Origin: Citreimonas salinaria
GTDB lineage: Bacteria > Pseudomonadota > Alphaproteobacteria > Rhodobacterales > Rhodobacteraceae
Length of the DNA: 64,000 nt
NCBI RefSeq assembly: GCF_900107235.1
Contig: NZ_FNPF01000013.1
Coordinates: forward strand, 1 to 64,000
Direction: 5' to 3'
Part shown: positions 56,750-64,000 of the stretch, one piece after another
Layout: each line of letters opens with the position of its first letter
Numbering within the stretch: position 1 is the first letter of the stretch
Position numbers and translations under genes: made by a program
Notes under the pieces: model-generated
The model's input: only the letters and a program-made list of their open reading frames with translations
What the model was told of the DNA's origin: nothing
Databases searched by the model: none

Positions 56750-58041
56750 TCGAGCCCATACTCGTCGTGGTCGTGCTGCTGGGACTGATCGGCGCGGGGG
56801 CGCCGATCTTCCTGGCGCTGGGCGCGTCCGGCCTGCTGGGCCTCTACATGGCGCGGGGATCGCTGGCGTTCTTCTTCGCGCCGACATCGTTCTTCGGGCA
56901 GCTCAACAGCTTCGAGCTGATCGCGCTGCCGCTGTTCATCCTGATGGGCAACGTGCTGGGCGCGACGCCGGTGGGGCGCAACCTGTTCCACGCGGCGTCG
57001 CTGTGGCTGCAATGGCTGCGCGGCGGGCTGGCGATCTCGACCGTGGGCGCCTCGGCGGTGTTCGGCGCGGTGTCGGGCGTGTCGGTCGCGGGCGTGGCGG
57101 CGGTGGGCTCGATCGCCGTGCCGCAGATGCTGGAACGGGGCTATTCGCGCCACCTTGCGGCCGGGTCGGTGGCGTCGTCGGGCGCGCTGGCGATGCTGAT
57201 CCCGCCCTCGGTGCCGTTCATCATCTACGGCGCCGTGTCGGGCGTGTCGGTGGGCGCGCTGTTCATCGGCGGCATCGTCCCCGGCATCGCGCTGGCGCTG
57301 GCGCTGTCGCTCTACATCTACGTCCGCGTGTGGCTGAACCCGCACGAGGCGCCGCCCGCCACCGAGCCGAAGCCCACGACGGGCGAAAAGGTCCGCGCGC
57401 TGGGGGGCATCTGGCACGCGCTGCTGCTGGTCTTCATCGTGCTGGGCGCGATCTACAGCGGCATCGCCACCCCGTCCGAGGCGGCGGCCTTCGGCGCGGC
57501 GGGCGCGCTTTTCATCGCGGGCTTCGTGTTCCGCTGCCTCGACTGGACGCGCACGCGGGAGATATTCATCAGCTCGATCAAGGTGTCCGGCGCGATCATG
57601 CTGATCATCGGCTGCGCCAAGATCTTCGGCGACTACCTCAACCTCGTCCGCGTGCCGGAAAACGTCTCGGCCGCGCTGACGGCGACGGACTTGCCGGGCT
57701 GGGCGATCCTGACGCTGATCATGATCGCGCTGGTGCTGCTGGGGATGCTGGTCGACGCGGTGTCGCTGATCGTGGTGACGACGCCGATCCTGCTGCCGCT
57801 GGTGACCGCGCTGGGCTACGATCCGCTGTGGTTCGGGATCGTGCTGGTGATGAACCTGGAAATCGCGGTGGTCACGCCTCCCGTGGGGCTGAACCTCTAC
57901 GCGCTGAAGGGCGTGTGCCCGCAATTGAAGGTCGAGGAGATCATCCGCTCGGTCGTGCCGTTCGTGGGCGTGCAGTTCGTGCTGCTGATGATCTTCGTCC
58001 TGTTCCCGGAGCTCAGCCTGTGGCTGCCGGGGCTGCTTTGA
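56746..58041 (+). CDS. TRAP transporter large permease (DctM type)
   Basis: 431 residues, DctM family with about 12 helices: VVVLLGLIGAGAPIFLALGA at the start, FELIALPLFILMGNVLGATP, ASAVFGAVSGVSVAGVAAVG, and VTPPVGLNLYALKGVCPQL near the end. It is the sodium-driven channel for an organic acid. Gene order here is large permease, binding protein, small permease. This is unlike the P-Q-M order expected if the cluster resembled the other TRAP systems in the window. Translation may be coupled to the 10-codon ORF upstream. Confidence 0.92.
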   Translation: MIEPILVVVVLLGLIGAGAPIFLALGASGLLGLYMARGSLAFFFAPTSFFGQLNSFELIALPLFILMGNVLGATPVGRNLFHAASLWLQWLRGGLAISTVGASAVFGAVSGVSVAGVAAVGSIAVPQMLERGYSRHLAAGSVASSGALAMLIPPSVPFIIYGAVSGVSVGALFIGGIVPGIALALALSLYIYVRVWLNPHEAPPATEPKPTTGEKVRALGGIWHALLLVFIVLGAIYSGIATPSEAAAFGAAGALFIAGFVFRCLDWTRTREIFISSIKVSGAIMLIIGCAKIFGDYLNLVRVPENVSAALTATDLPGWAILTLIMIALVLLGMLVDAVSLIVVTTPILLPLVTALGYDPLWFGIVLVMNLEIAVVTPPVGLNLYALKGVCPQLKVEEIIRSVVPFVGVQFVLLMIFVLFPELSLWLPGLL

Positions 58042-58075
58042 CACTTGCCCGATTCATCAAGAGGAGGAGAAAGAC

Positions 58076-59116
58076 ATGACCCAATCACGACGCAACTTCC
58101 TGGCAAGCTCTGCCGCGATCATGGGCGGCGGCGCGCTTGGCCTGGGCGGCTTCGCGCGGCCGGCGGCGGCGGCCACCACGCTGACCGGCGTCAGCTACCT
58201 GCCGCCCAGCTACAAGGCGCTGTCCTACGGCTCGGCCGGGTTCGTCGAGCGGCTGGATGCCTCTGACGCGGTGACGGTCGACTACTACGACAGCGGCAAG
58301 CTGCTGAAGGCGGACGAGCAGCTGCCCGCGCTGCGTGCTGGCACGATCGACTTCATGTTCCACACCACCAGCTACGTCACCCGGTCGCTGCCGATCCTGG
58401 GGATCACCGGCCTGCCGGGCATCGTCGAGGAGCTGTACGCCAATCCAGGCCGCATCGCGAAGGGCAGCCCCCTGTTCGAGCTGGTGAACGAGCAACTGGC
58501 CGAGGACGACCTCTACATGGTCTCGATGATGGGCAACATCCTCGAGCCGGAATACATCTGGTCGACCAGCGCGGGGCCGATCCACTCGATCGACGAGGTC
58601 AGCGGCAAGAAGGTGCGCGTGGTCAGCTTCGAGGCGACCCAGCTGATGGAGGATTTCGGGGCCGGCGCCGTGCGCATCCCGTCGTCCGAACTGTACCTCG
58701 CGCTGCAGCGGGGCACGGTCGACGCGGCGGTGGCCAACATCTCGACCATCATCGGGCGGTCGCTGCAGGAGCAGCTGGACGTGGTCTACAAGCTGCCGAT
58801 GACGGCCTACGGCATCGGCCTGTTCGTCACCACCCAAGGGTGGGAGAGCATGCCGGAAGACGCCAAGGAAGCGTTCCTCGAGGCTGCGGCATGGTTCGAG
58901 GAGAACGGCGCCGCCTATTCCAACGACGTCATCTACGAGGAAGAATACTGGCCGCTGATCGAGGAGGCCGGCCTGGAAATCGTCGAGCCTTCGGACGAGG
59001 ATCTCGCGCGGCTCGAGGAGGCCTCGCAGTCGGTCCACGAGGCGTGGAAAGAGGAAGTGGGCCGCGACGTGGGCGAACGCGCCATCGCGCTGGCGCTGGG
59101 GCAGGAAGGCTCGTGA
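58076..59116 (+). CDS. TRAP transporter substrate-binding protein with a Tat-type signal
   Basis: 346 residues. The N-terminus SRRNFLASSAAIMGGGALGL is a twin-arginine signal peptide (RR-x-F-L), so it is exported folded, unlike the other two TRAP binding proteins here. The DctP fold follows (LRAGTIDFMFHTTSYVTR, KVRVVSFEATQLMEDFGAGA, SSELYLALQRGTVDAAVANI). It binds the acid taken up by this system. GGAGGAGAAAG precedes the ATG. A 12-bp hairpin follows the stop. Confidence 0.88.
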   Translation: MTQSRRNFLASSAAIMGGGALGLGGFARPAAAATTLTGVSYLPPSYKALSYGSAGFVERLDASDAVTVDYYDSGKLLKADEQLPALRAGTIDFMFHTTSYVTRSLPILGITGLPGIVEELYANPGRIAKGSPLFELVNEQLAEDDLYMVSMMGNILEPEYIWSTSAGPIHSIDEVSGKKVRVVSFEATQLMEDFGAGAVRIPSSELYLALQRGTVDAAVANISTIIGRSLQEQLDVVYKLPMTAYGIGLFVTTQGWESMPEDAKEAFLEAAAWFEENGAAYSNDVIYEEEYWPLIEEAGLEIVEPSDEDLARLEEASQSVHEAWKEEVGRDVGERAIALALGQEGS

Positions 59117-59121
59117 CGCGG

Positions 59122-59151
59122 GCGGCGCGCGGGAAGGTCCCCGCGCGCCGC
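59122..59151 (+). promoter_or_regulatory. Intercistronic hairpin between dctP and dctQ
   Basis: A perfect 12-bp stem, GCGGCGCGCGGG with CCCGCGCGCCGC, around a 6-nt loop starts 5 nt after the binding-protein stop. There is no T-run of note. It is the third of four such hairpins after binding-protein genes in this window. Confidence 0.75.
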
Positions 59152-59182
59152 GCTCCGTTTGGCAGGAAGGAAAGGTGAAGCC

Positions 59183-59689
59183 ATGTGGAAGGCCTTCGAA
59201 TGGCTCGAACGGATCACCCGGGCCGGTGGCGAGCTTGTCCTCGTCTTCATGGTGGTCACGATCTGCTACGACGCGATCATGCGCTACCTGTTCACGGCGC
59301 CCACCTCTTGGTCGCTGGAGATCAACACGTTCCTGATCATCTACGTGGCGGTGATGACCGCCTCGGACGTGCAGCGCACCGACAGCCACATCCGCATCTC
59401 GTTCTTCGCCGACAAGGTCGGGCGCACCGGGCAGCGGATCAACCGCGTGGTGATCGGCCTCTTCGGGCTGGGGTTTTCGGGGATCATGGCGTGGCGCGGC
59501 GCGTTGATGGCCTACCAGGCCTGGGAATACGGCGAGCGGGTGTCGTCCAGCTTCGGCACGCCGATCGTCTATCCCTACGCGATGATCCCGATCGGCTTCG
59601 GCCTGCTGGCGGTGCGCTTCGCGCTGAACATCCTGGACGCGATCACCGGCCGCGACCAGAACGACCGCGAGGACCTGCAGAATGTCTGA
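59183..59689 (+). CDS. TRAP transporter small permease (DctQ type)
   Basis: 168 residues, four hydrophobic helices (ELVLVFMVVTICYDAIMRYL, INTFLIIYVAVMTASDVQ, VVIGLFGLGFSGIMAW, MIPIGFGLLAVRFALNIL), with the conserved TSWSLEINTFLII region of DctQ proteins. GGAAGGAAAGG lies upstream of the ATG. It overlaps the lyase gene by 8 nt, which ties transport and metabolism in one unit. Confidence 0.88.
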   Translation: MWKAFEWLERITRAGGELVLVFMVVTICYDAIMRYLFTAPTSWSLEINTFLIIYVAVMTASDVQRTDSHIRISFFADKVGRTGQRINRVVIGLFGLGFSGIMAWRGALMAYQAWEYGERVSSSFGTPIVYPYAMIPIGFGLLAVRFALNILDAITGRDQNDREDLQNV

Positions 59690-60590
59690 GGCCCGCATGC
59701 CCCGCATCTGCGAGGTGGCGCCGCGCGACGGCTTCCAGTCGATCGCGCAGCCGCTTCCCACGGACGAGAAGATCGCCATCATCCGCGACCTCGTCGCCGC
59801 GGGTTGTCCTCGGGTCGAGATCGGGTCCTTCGTGTCACCCAAGGCGGTGCCGCAGATGGCCGACATGGCCGAGATCGCGGCGGCGGTTAAGGATCTGCCC
59901 GCGCGGCTGTGCGCGCTGGTGCCCAACGTGCGCGGCGCCGAGAACGCGGTGGAGGCCGGGATCGGGGAGGTCTGCTACGTCTTCTCGGTGTCCGAGGCGC
60001 ACAACCAGGCCAACGTCCGCCAGAGCGTGGCGCAGTCGCTGGACGGGCTGGAGACCGTGGCGAGCGCCCTGCCCGAAAGCGTGCGCCTGCGCGTGGACGT
60101 GGCCACGGCGTTCGACTGCCCGTTCGAGGGGACCGTGCCGCTGGACCAGGTGCTGGCGGCGGTCTCGCGGGTGGCGGGGATCGCCCCCGAGGCCGAGATC
60201 GCGCTGTGCGACACGACCGGCCGTGCCAACCCGTTCATGGTGCGCGACCGGTTCCGCGCGGTGATGGCTCTGCCCGAGACCGTGCGCAACACCTGGGCGT
60301 TCCACGGCCACGACACGTTCGGGCAGGGCGTCGCCAACGCGCTGGCCGCGTGGGAGGCTGGGGTGAGCGACTTCGACACCGCCGCGGCGGGCCTTGGCGG
60401 GTGCCCCTTCGCGCCGGGCGCCACCGGCAACACCGCGACCGAGGACCTGGTGTTCGCCTTCAACGAGGGCGGGCTGGACACCGGGATCGACATGGGCAGG
60501 CTGCTGGCCGTCGCCGACCGGATCGCCGCGCTGCCGGGCGGCGTCACCGGCAGCCACCTGCGTCTCGTCCCGCGCGAGCGGGCGGTCTGA
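59682..60590 (+). CDS. HMG-CoA-lyase family enzyme
   Basis: 302 residues, TIM-barrel lyase of the HMGL-like family. It has EVAPRDGFQSI (catalytic Arg and metal Asp), FVSPKAVPQMAD, CDTTGRANPF, FHGHDTFGQG (metal His pair) and the active-site loop GLGGCPFAPGATGNTATED with the signature Cys. Members cleave 3-hydroxy-3-methylglutaryl-CoA or a related acyl-CoA to acetyl-CoA and a keto acid. With the CaiB-type transferase and TRAP importer upstream it suggests catabolism of a 3-hydroxy-3-methyl dicarboxylate or similar acid. It overlaps dctQ by 8 nt. Confidence 0.9.
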   Translation: MSEARMPRICEVAPRDGFQSIAQPLPTDEKIAIIRDLVAAGCPRVEIGSFVSPKAVPQMADMAEIAAAVKDLPARLCALVPNVRGAENAVEAGIGEVCYVFSVSEAHNQANVRQSVAQSLDGLETVASALPESVRLRVDVATAFDCPFEGTVPLDQVLAAVSRVAGIAPEAEIALCDTTGRANPFMVRDRFRAVMALPETVRNTWAFHGHDTFGQGVANALAAWEAGVSDFDTAAAGLGGCPFAPGATGNTATEDLVFAFNEGGLDTGIDMGRLLAVADRIAALPGGVTGSHLRLVPRERAV

Positions 60591-60602
60591 AGCGGGCGCC
60601 CT

Positions 60603-61406
60603 TCACCCGTCGTCGCGGAACGCCGGGTACAGCATCATGCCGCCGTCGATGAACAGCGTCGTGCCCACGACGTAGTCGGAGGCATCCGAGGCCAGCCACG
60701 CCACCGCGCGGCCCACGTCCTCGGGTACGCCGACGCGGCCGTAGGGGATGAGCTTCAAAAGCTCCTTCTCGGCCTCCTCATCCGCCCAGGCCTCCTTGTT
60801 GATGTCAGTCTTGATCGCACCGGGGGCCACGGCGTTGACCCGGATCTTCTCGCAGGACAACTCTTGCGCCATGCTCTGCATCAGCAGCTTCACCCCGCCC
60901 TTGGCGGCGGCGTAGTTCACGTGGCCGGCCCAGGGGATGCCCTGATGGACCGAGCTGGTGAAGATGATCTTGCCCGCCGCGGCCGAGGTCTCGACCGTGC
61001 CCTGCGCGAGGAACCGGCGCACGGCCTCCTGCGCGCAGAGGAACTGGCCGGTCAGGTTCACGTCGAGCACGGTCTGCCAGTCCTTCAGCGACAGCTCGGC
61101 GAAGGCCGCGTCCTTCTGCACGCCGGCATTGGCGACGAGGATGTCCACGCCGCCCAACAGCCTGTCGGTCTCGTCGAACAGGCGCGTGCAATCCTCGGGC
61201 TTCGAGATGTCCGCCTGCACCACGTGCATGGTCGCGCCCTCGCGCCGGGCCTCGTCGGCCACGGCCTCGGCGTCTTCTTCCTTGGAGCGGTAGGTCAGCA
61301 CCACCGCCGCCCCGGCCGAGGCCAGCGCGCGCGCCGTCGCGGCACCGATGCCCGAGCTTGCGCCCGTCACCACGGCGCGTTGCCCCGTTAGCAGGATATC
61401 CGTCAT
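60603..61406 (-). CDS. Short-chain dehydrogenase (glucose 1-dehydrogenase-like)
   Basis: 267 residues, classical SDR: TGASSGIG at 14-21, TYRSKEEDAEAVADEAR after beta-2 (Arg/Ser pattern favouring NADP), ANAGVQKDAAF, SSVHQGIPWAGHVNYAAAKG with catalytic Ser, Tyr and Lys, and FIDGGMMLYPAF at the end. Similar proteins are annotated as glucose 1-dehydrogenase, but the substrate cannot be told. It is convergent with the lyase gene (12 nt apart) and divergent from the following TRAP operon. Confidence 0.88.
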   Translation of the reverse strand: MTDILLTGQRAVVTGASSGIGAATARALASAGAAVVLTYRSKEEDAEAVADEARREGATMHVVQADISKPEDCTRLFDETDRLLGGVDILVANAGVQKDAAFAELSLKDWQTVLDVNLTGQFLCAQEAVRRFLAQGTVETSAAAGKIIFTSSVHQGIPWAGHVNYAAAKGGVKLLMQSMAQELSCEKIRVNAVAPGAIKTDINKEAWADEEAEKELLKLIPYGRVGVPEDVGRAVAWLASDASDYVVGTTLFIDGGMMLYPAFRDDG

Positions 61407-61602
61407 GGGAAGGCTCCGTCTTGTCGCCCCGCGGAATGGCCGCGGCTTGTCATTGGAAAAACCGTGCCGCGCCGCCCACGGTTCCCCGCCCGGGCGCGCG
61501 GCCGGGGCGACGCGGCGGCGCTGATGCACCCGATGCCGGCGCTTTCGCTGCATAGCTTCCCCTAAGGCAGGTTAATCATTGACATGTGCGGCCCCGGTCT
61601 AA

Positions 61603-61615
61603 ACCCTTGAAGGGT
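61603..61615. promoter_or_regulatory. Palindrome in the SDR/TRAP divergent region
   Basis: ACCCTTGAAGGGT is a perfect inverted repeat with a 1-nt centre. It lies 19 bp downstream of a TTGACA hexamer (61579-61584), which could be a plus-strand -35 box with a poor -10. It may be an operator of the TRAP promoter. The rest of the 300-bp gap shows no gene. Confidence 0.4.
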
Positions 61616-61705
61616 CTTTCTGTGGCAAACGGCTTCCGGCCCCGGGAATCCGCGCCCTGCCGACGGCCGTGGCAGGAAGGCGTTTGAAATTCTGGAGGAA
61701 AGACC

Positions 61706-62719
61706 ATGAGCTACAAAAGCCTTCTCGCGGCAAGCGCGCTTGCCTTGGCCACCAGCGCAGGCATGGCCGGCGCCGACACCTGGCGCTACGCGTTCGAAGA
61801 AGCGATGGACGAGGTGCAGGGGGTTTTCGCGCAGAAGTTCAAGGAAGAGATCGAGGCCAACTCGGACCACGAGATCCAGCTTTTCCCGTTCGGCACGCTG
61901 GGTGAATCCGCCGACGTGATGGAACAGGCCCAATCCGGCATCCTGCAATTCGTCGACCAGTCGCCCGGCTTCACCGGCGCGCTGATCCCCGAGGCGCAGG
62001 TGTTCTTCGTGCCCTACCTGCTGCCGCAGGACGAGGACCAGCTGGCATCGTTCTTCGAGAACTCCGTCGCCATCAACGAGCTGTTCCCGCCGCTTTACGA
62101 AGAGCAGGGCCTGAAGCTGCTGACCATGTTCCCCGAGGGCGAGGTGATGATGACCACGCAGGAGCCGGTCACGTCCCCCGAGGACCTGAACGAGGTCAAG
62201 TTCCGCGTGATGACCAACCCGCTGCTGGTGGGCAGCTACCAGGCGTTCGGCGCCACGCCGACGCCGCTGCCTTGGGGCGAGGTCTACGGCGCGCTGCAGA
62301 CCGGCATCATTCAAGGCCAGGAAAACCCCGCCTTCTTCATCGAGTCGACGAAGATGTACGAGGTAACCGACCACATCACGCGCACCGGGCACAACAACTT
62401 CACCACCGCCGTGATGGCCAATCTCGACTTCTACGAGGGGCTATCCGAGGAGGACAAGACGCTGGTCCAGGACGCGATCGACGTCGCCTTCGACCATATC
62501 ATCGAGTACCAGAAGGGTCTGACCGAGGAGTCGCTGGCGAAGATCAAGGAGGCGAAGCCCTCGATCACGATCACCACGCTGACCGAGGAACAGCGCCAGC
62601 CCTTCATGGACACCGCCGACGAGGTCGAGGCCGAGTTCCTCGAAATTGGCGGCGATCAGGCCGAGGAGATCCTCAACCAGCTGAAGGAAGATCTCGAAGC
62701 CGCGTCCGGCGAAAGCTGA
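61706..62719 (+). CDS. TRAP transporter substrate-binding protein (DctP type)
   Basis: 337 residues with a Sec signal (cleavage near MAGADT) and the DctP fold: WRYAFEEAMDEVQGVFAQKF, FGTLGESADVMEQAQSGILQ, VKFRVMTNPLLVGSYQAFGA with the conserved Arg, and PLPWGEVYGALQTGIIQGQE. The ligand is unknown; the protein is acidic. CTGGAGGAAAG precedes the ATG. A strong hairpin separates it from the small permease. It is the first gene of a TRAP operon that runs past the window. Confidence 0.9.
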   Translation: MSYKSLLAASALALATSAGMAGADTWRYAFEEAMDEVQGVFAQKFKEEIEANSDHEIQLFPFGTLGESADVMEQAQSGILQFVDQSPGFTGALIPEAQVFFVPYLLPQDEDQLASFFENSVAINELFPPLYEEQGLKLLTMFPEGEVMMTTQEPVTSPEDLNEVKFRVMTNPLLVGSYQAFGATPTPLPWGEVYGALQTGIIQGQENPAFFIESTKMYEVTDHITRTGHNNFTTAVMANLDFYEGLSEEDKTLVQDAIDVAFDHIIEYQKGLTEESLAKIKEAKPSITITTLTEEQRQPFMDTADEVEAEFLEIGGDQAEEILNQLKEDLEAASGES

Positions 62720-62748
62720 GATCGCACCGCGGCGCATCCGTTCCTGCA

Positions 62749-62774
62749 ACCGGGCCGCAACCGCGCGGCCCGGT
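62749..62774 (+). promoter_or_regulatory. Intercistronic hairpin between dctP and dctQ
   Basis: A perfect 10-bp stem, ACCGGGCCGC with GCGGCCCGGT, loop AACCGC, lies 29 nt after the binding-protein stop. There is no T-run. It is the fourth such element in the window. Confidence 0.75.
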
Positions 62775-62824
62775 AGCGCGGGGGGCGGGGCAGGCCGTCC
62801 CGGTATCCAGGAGAGAGAGCGACA

Positions 62825-63475
62825 ATGGCGTCACGACAGGACCCGCACGGGCCGCACGATCCCGATCTTCAGGCCGAGGTTATGGTCCCCTCGGCCGTCG
62901 ACGACATAGACGATTCCAGCTATGTCTCGGGGCTTCCGGGCTTTCTTGGCGTCATCGACGTGGGCATCGCGCGGATCGAGGCGTTCCTGCTGGCTGTGGG
63001 GGTGCTGCTCATGGCGGCCAACACGATGGCCAACGTCATCGGGCGCTACGTGTTCGGTCAGTCGCTGTTCTTTTCGGAAGAGGTGAACCAAGCGCTGATC
63101 ATCCTGATCACGTTCGCGGGCATCTCGTATGCCGCGCGGCACGGCCGGCACATCCGCATGTCGGCGATCTTCGACGCCGTGCCGCCGGCGGTGCGCAAGC
63201 CGCTGATGATCCTGATCGCGTTGGTGACGGCCGCGGCGATGTTCCTGCTGACGTGGTACTCGCTCGACTACGTGATGACGCAGGCCTCGCGCGGGCGGCT
63301 TCTGCCGGCGCTGCAGATCCCGGTCTGGTGGATCATCGTCTGGGCGCCGCTGGGCTTCTTCCTGACTGGGCTGCAATACACCCTGACCGCGATCAAGAAC
63401 CTGATCCACAAGAACATCTGGCTGTCGACCAGCACGCTGGAAGGCTATGACAACGAGCGCGAAGAAGAGGTCTGA
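62825..63475 (+). CDS. TRAP transporter small permease (DctQ type)
   Basis: 216 residues. About 40 hydrophilic N-terminal residues (unusually long) precede four helices, with the DctQ signature [20 protein letters not shown] and [16 protein letters not shown]. It works with the large permease that starts 3 nt downstream. GGAGAGAGAG lies before the ATG. Confidence 0.9.
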   Translation: MASRQDPHGPHDPDLQAEVMVPSAVDDIDDSSYVSGLPGFLGVIDVGIARIEAFLLAVGVLLMAANTMANVIGRYVFGQSLFFSEEVNQALIILITFAGISYAARHGRHIRMSAIFDAVPPAVRKPLMILIALVTAAAMFLLTWYSLDYVMTQASRGRLLPALQIPVWWIIVWAPLGFFLTGLQYTLTAIKNLIHKNIWLSTSTLEGYDNEREEEV

Positions 63476-63478
63476 GCG

Positions 63479-64000
63479 ATGAGCACGATGATCTTCGGGA
63501 CGATGATCGTCCTGCTTCTGCTGGGCTTTCCGATGATGATCCCGCTGCTGGCGGGGTCGCTGATCGGGTTCGTCATGATCTTCGGCGGGATCGACCAACT
63601 GGGCACGATGGTGCAGCAGATCCTGGGCGGCATCCGGCCCGCCAGCCTGATCGCGGTGCCGATGTTCATCTTCGCGGCCGACATCATGACCCGCGGCCAG
63701 TCCGCCAGCCGGCTGATCGACCTGGTGATGGCCTTCGTGGGCCACCTGAAGGGCGGGCTTGCCGTGTCTACCGCCGCGGCCTGCACGCTGTTCGGCGCGG
63801 TCTCGGGCTCGACCCAGGCGACGGTGGTGGCGGTCGGCGGACCGCTGCGGCCGCGGATGCTGAACGCGGGCTACAAAGACAACTTCGTGCTGGCGCTGAT
63901 CGTGAACGCGTCGGACATCGCCTTCCTGATCCCGCCCTCGATCGGCATGATCATCTACGGCGTCGTTTCAGGCACGTCGATCGCCGAGCTGTTCATCGCC
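63479..64000 (+). CDS. TRAP transporter large permease (DctM type), partial
   Basis: The first 174 codons are in the window; the frame is open to the right edge. It begins STMIFGTMIVLLLLGFPMMI, then ASLIAVPMFIFAADIMTRGQ and CTLFGAVSGSTQATVVAVGG, typical DctM. It starts 3 nt after the dctQ stop. The rest of the protein and any linked catabolic genes lie beyond the window. Confidence 0.92.
   Translation, partial: MSTMIFGTMIVLLLLGFPMMIPLLAGSLIGFVMIFGGIDQLGTMVQQILGGIRPASLIAVPMFIFAADIMTRGQSASRLIDLVMAFVGHLKGGLAVSTAAACTLFGAVSGSTQATVVAVGGPLRPRMLNAGYKDNFVLALIVNASDIAFLIPPSIGMIIYGVVSGTSIAELFIA

Overview
The window is high-GC DNA from an alphaproteobacterium, most likely a Rhodobacterales (Roseobacter/Paracoccus-type) member. 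The reasons are the wealth of TRAP and ABC importers, a rhamnose locus laid out as in Rhizobium leguminosarum, a form I CO dehydrogenase cluster, a perfect Fnr-type box, and strong GGAGG ribosome sites with many ATGA stop/start overlaps. No rRNA, tRNA, CRISPR array or phage gene was seen.

Layout. 1-12.5 kb is a patchwork. It holds remnants of IS5 (two related right ends), IS3 and IS256 elements, separated by a DUF1330 gene, a peptide operon (GNAT, M19 dipeptidase, Dpp-type ABC importer), a D-lactate dehydrogenase/lactate permease pair and two small proteins. 12.7-23.5 kb is a complete L-rhamnose catabolic locus: rhaD-rhaI on the minus strand, and rhaR, S, T, P, Q, U, K on the plus strand, around a 10-bp-phased operator. 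23.7-34.6 kb holds an exporter and an iron/siderophore uptake region (ABC importer, FhuF-like reductase, TonB-dependent receptor, AraC regulator, TonB). Two genes there carry apparent single-base frameshifts and one looks truncated. 35.0-39.9 kb has a P-type cation ATPase and a divergent SDR/MFS pair around an Fnr box. 40.0-45.3 kb is a minus-strand operon: aldehyde dehydrogenase, beta-hydroxyacid dehydrogenase and a TRAP importer.

46.7-55.3 kb is an aerobic carbon monoxide dehydrogenase cluster: a membrane MHYT-LytTR regulator (coxC-like), then coxM, S, L, D, E, F, a 30-codon ORF and coxG. CoxL has the form I AYRCSFR loop. Between the regulator and coxM lie four direct repeats at an exact 21-bp period, the spacing known for LytTR regulators. 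I read this as the CO-responsive switch, and it is the most interesting regulatory element here.

55.4-61.4 kb encodes a CaiB-type CoA transferase, a TRAP importer, an HMG-CoA-lyase family enzyme and an SDR, together suggesting import, CoA activation and cleavage of a 3-hydroxy acid. 61.7-64.0 kb begins another TRAP importer that runs off the window.

A recurring feature is a strong GC hairpin directly after the solute-binding-protein gene in four separate transport operons (18.2, 41.8, 59.1 and 62.8 kb). It probably makes binding protein more abundant than permease.
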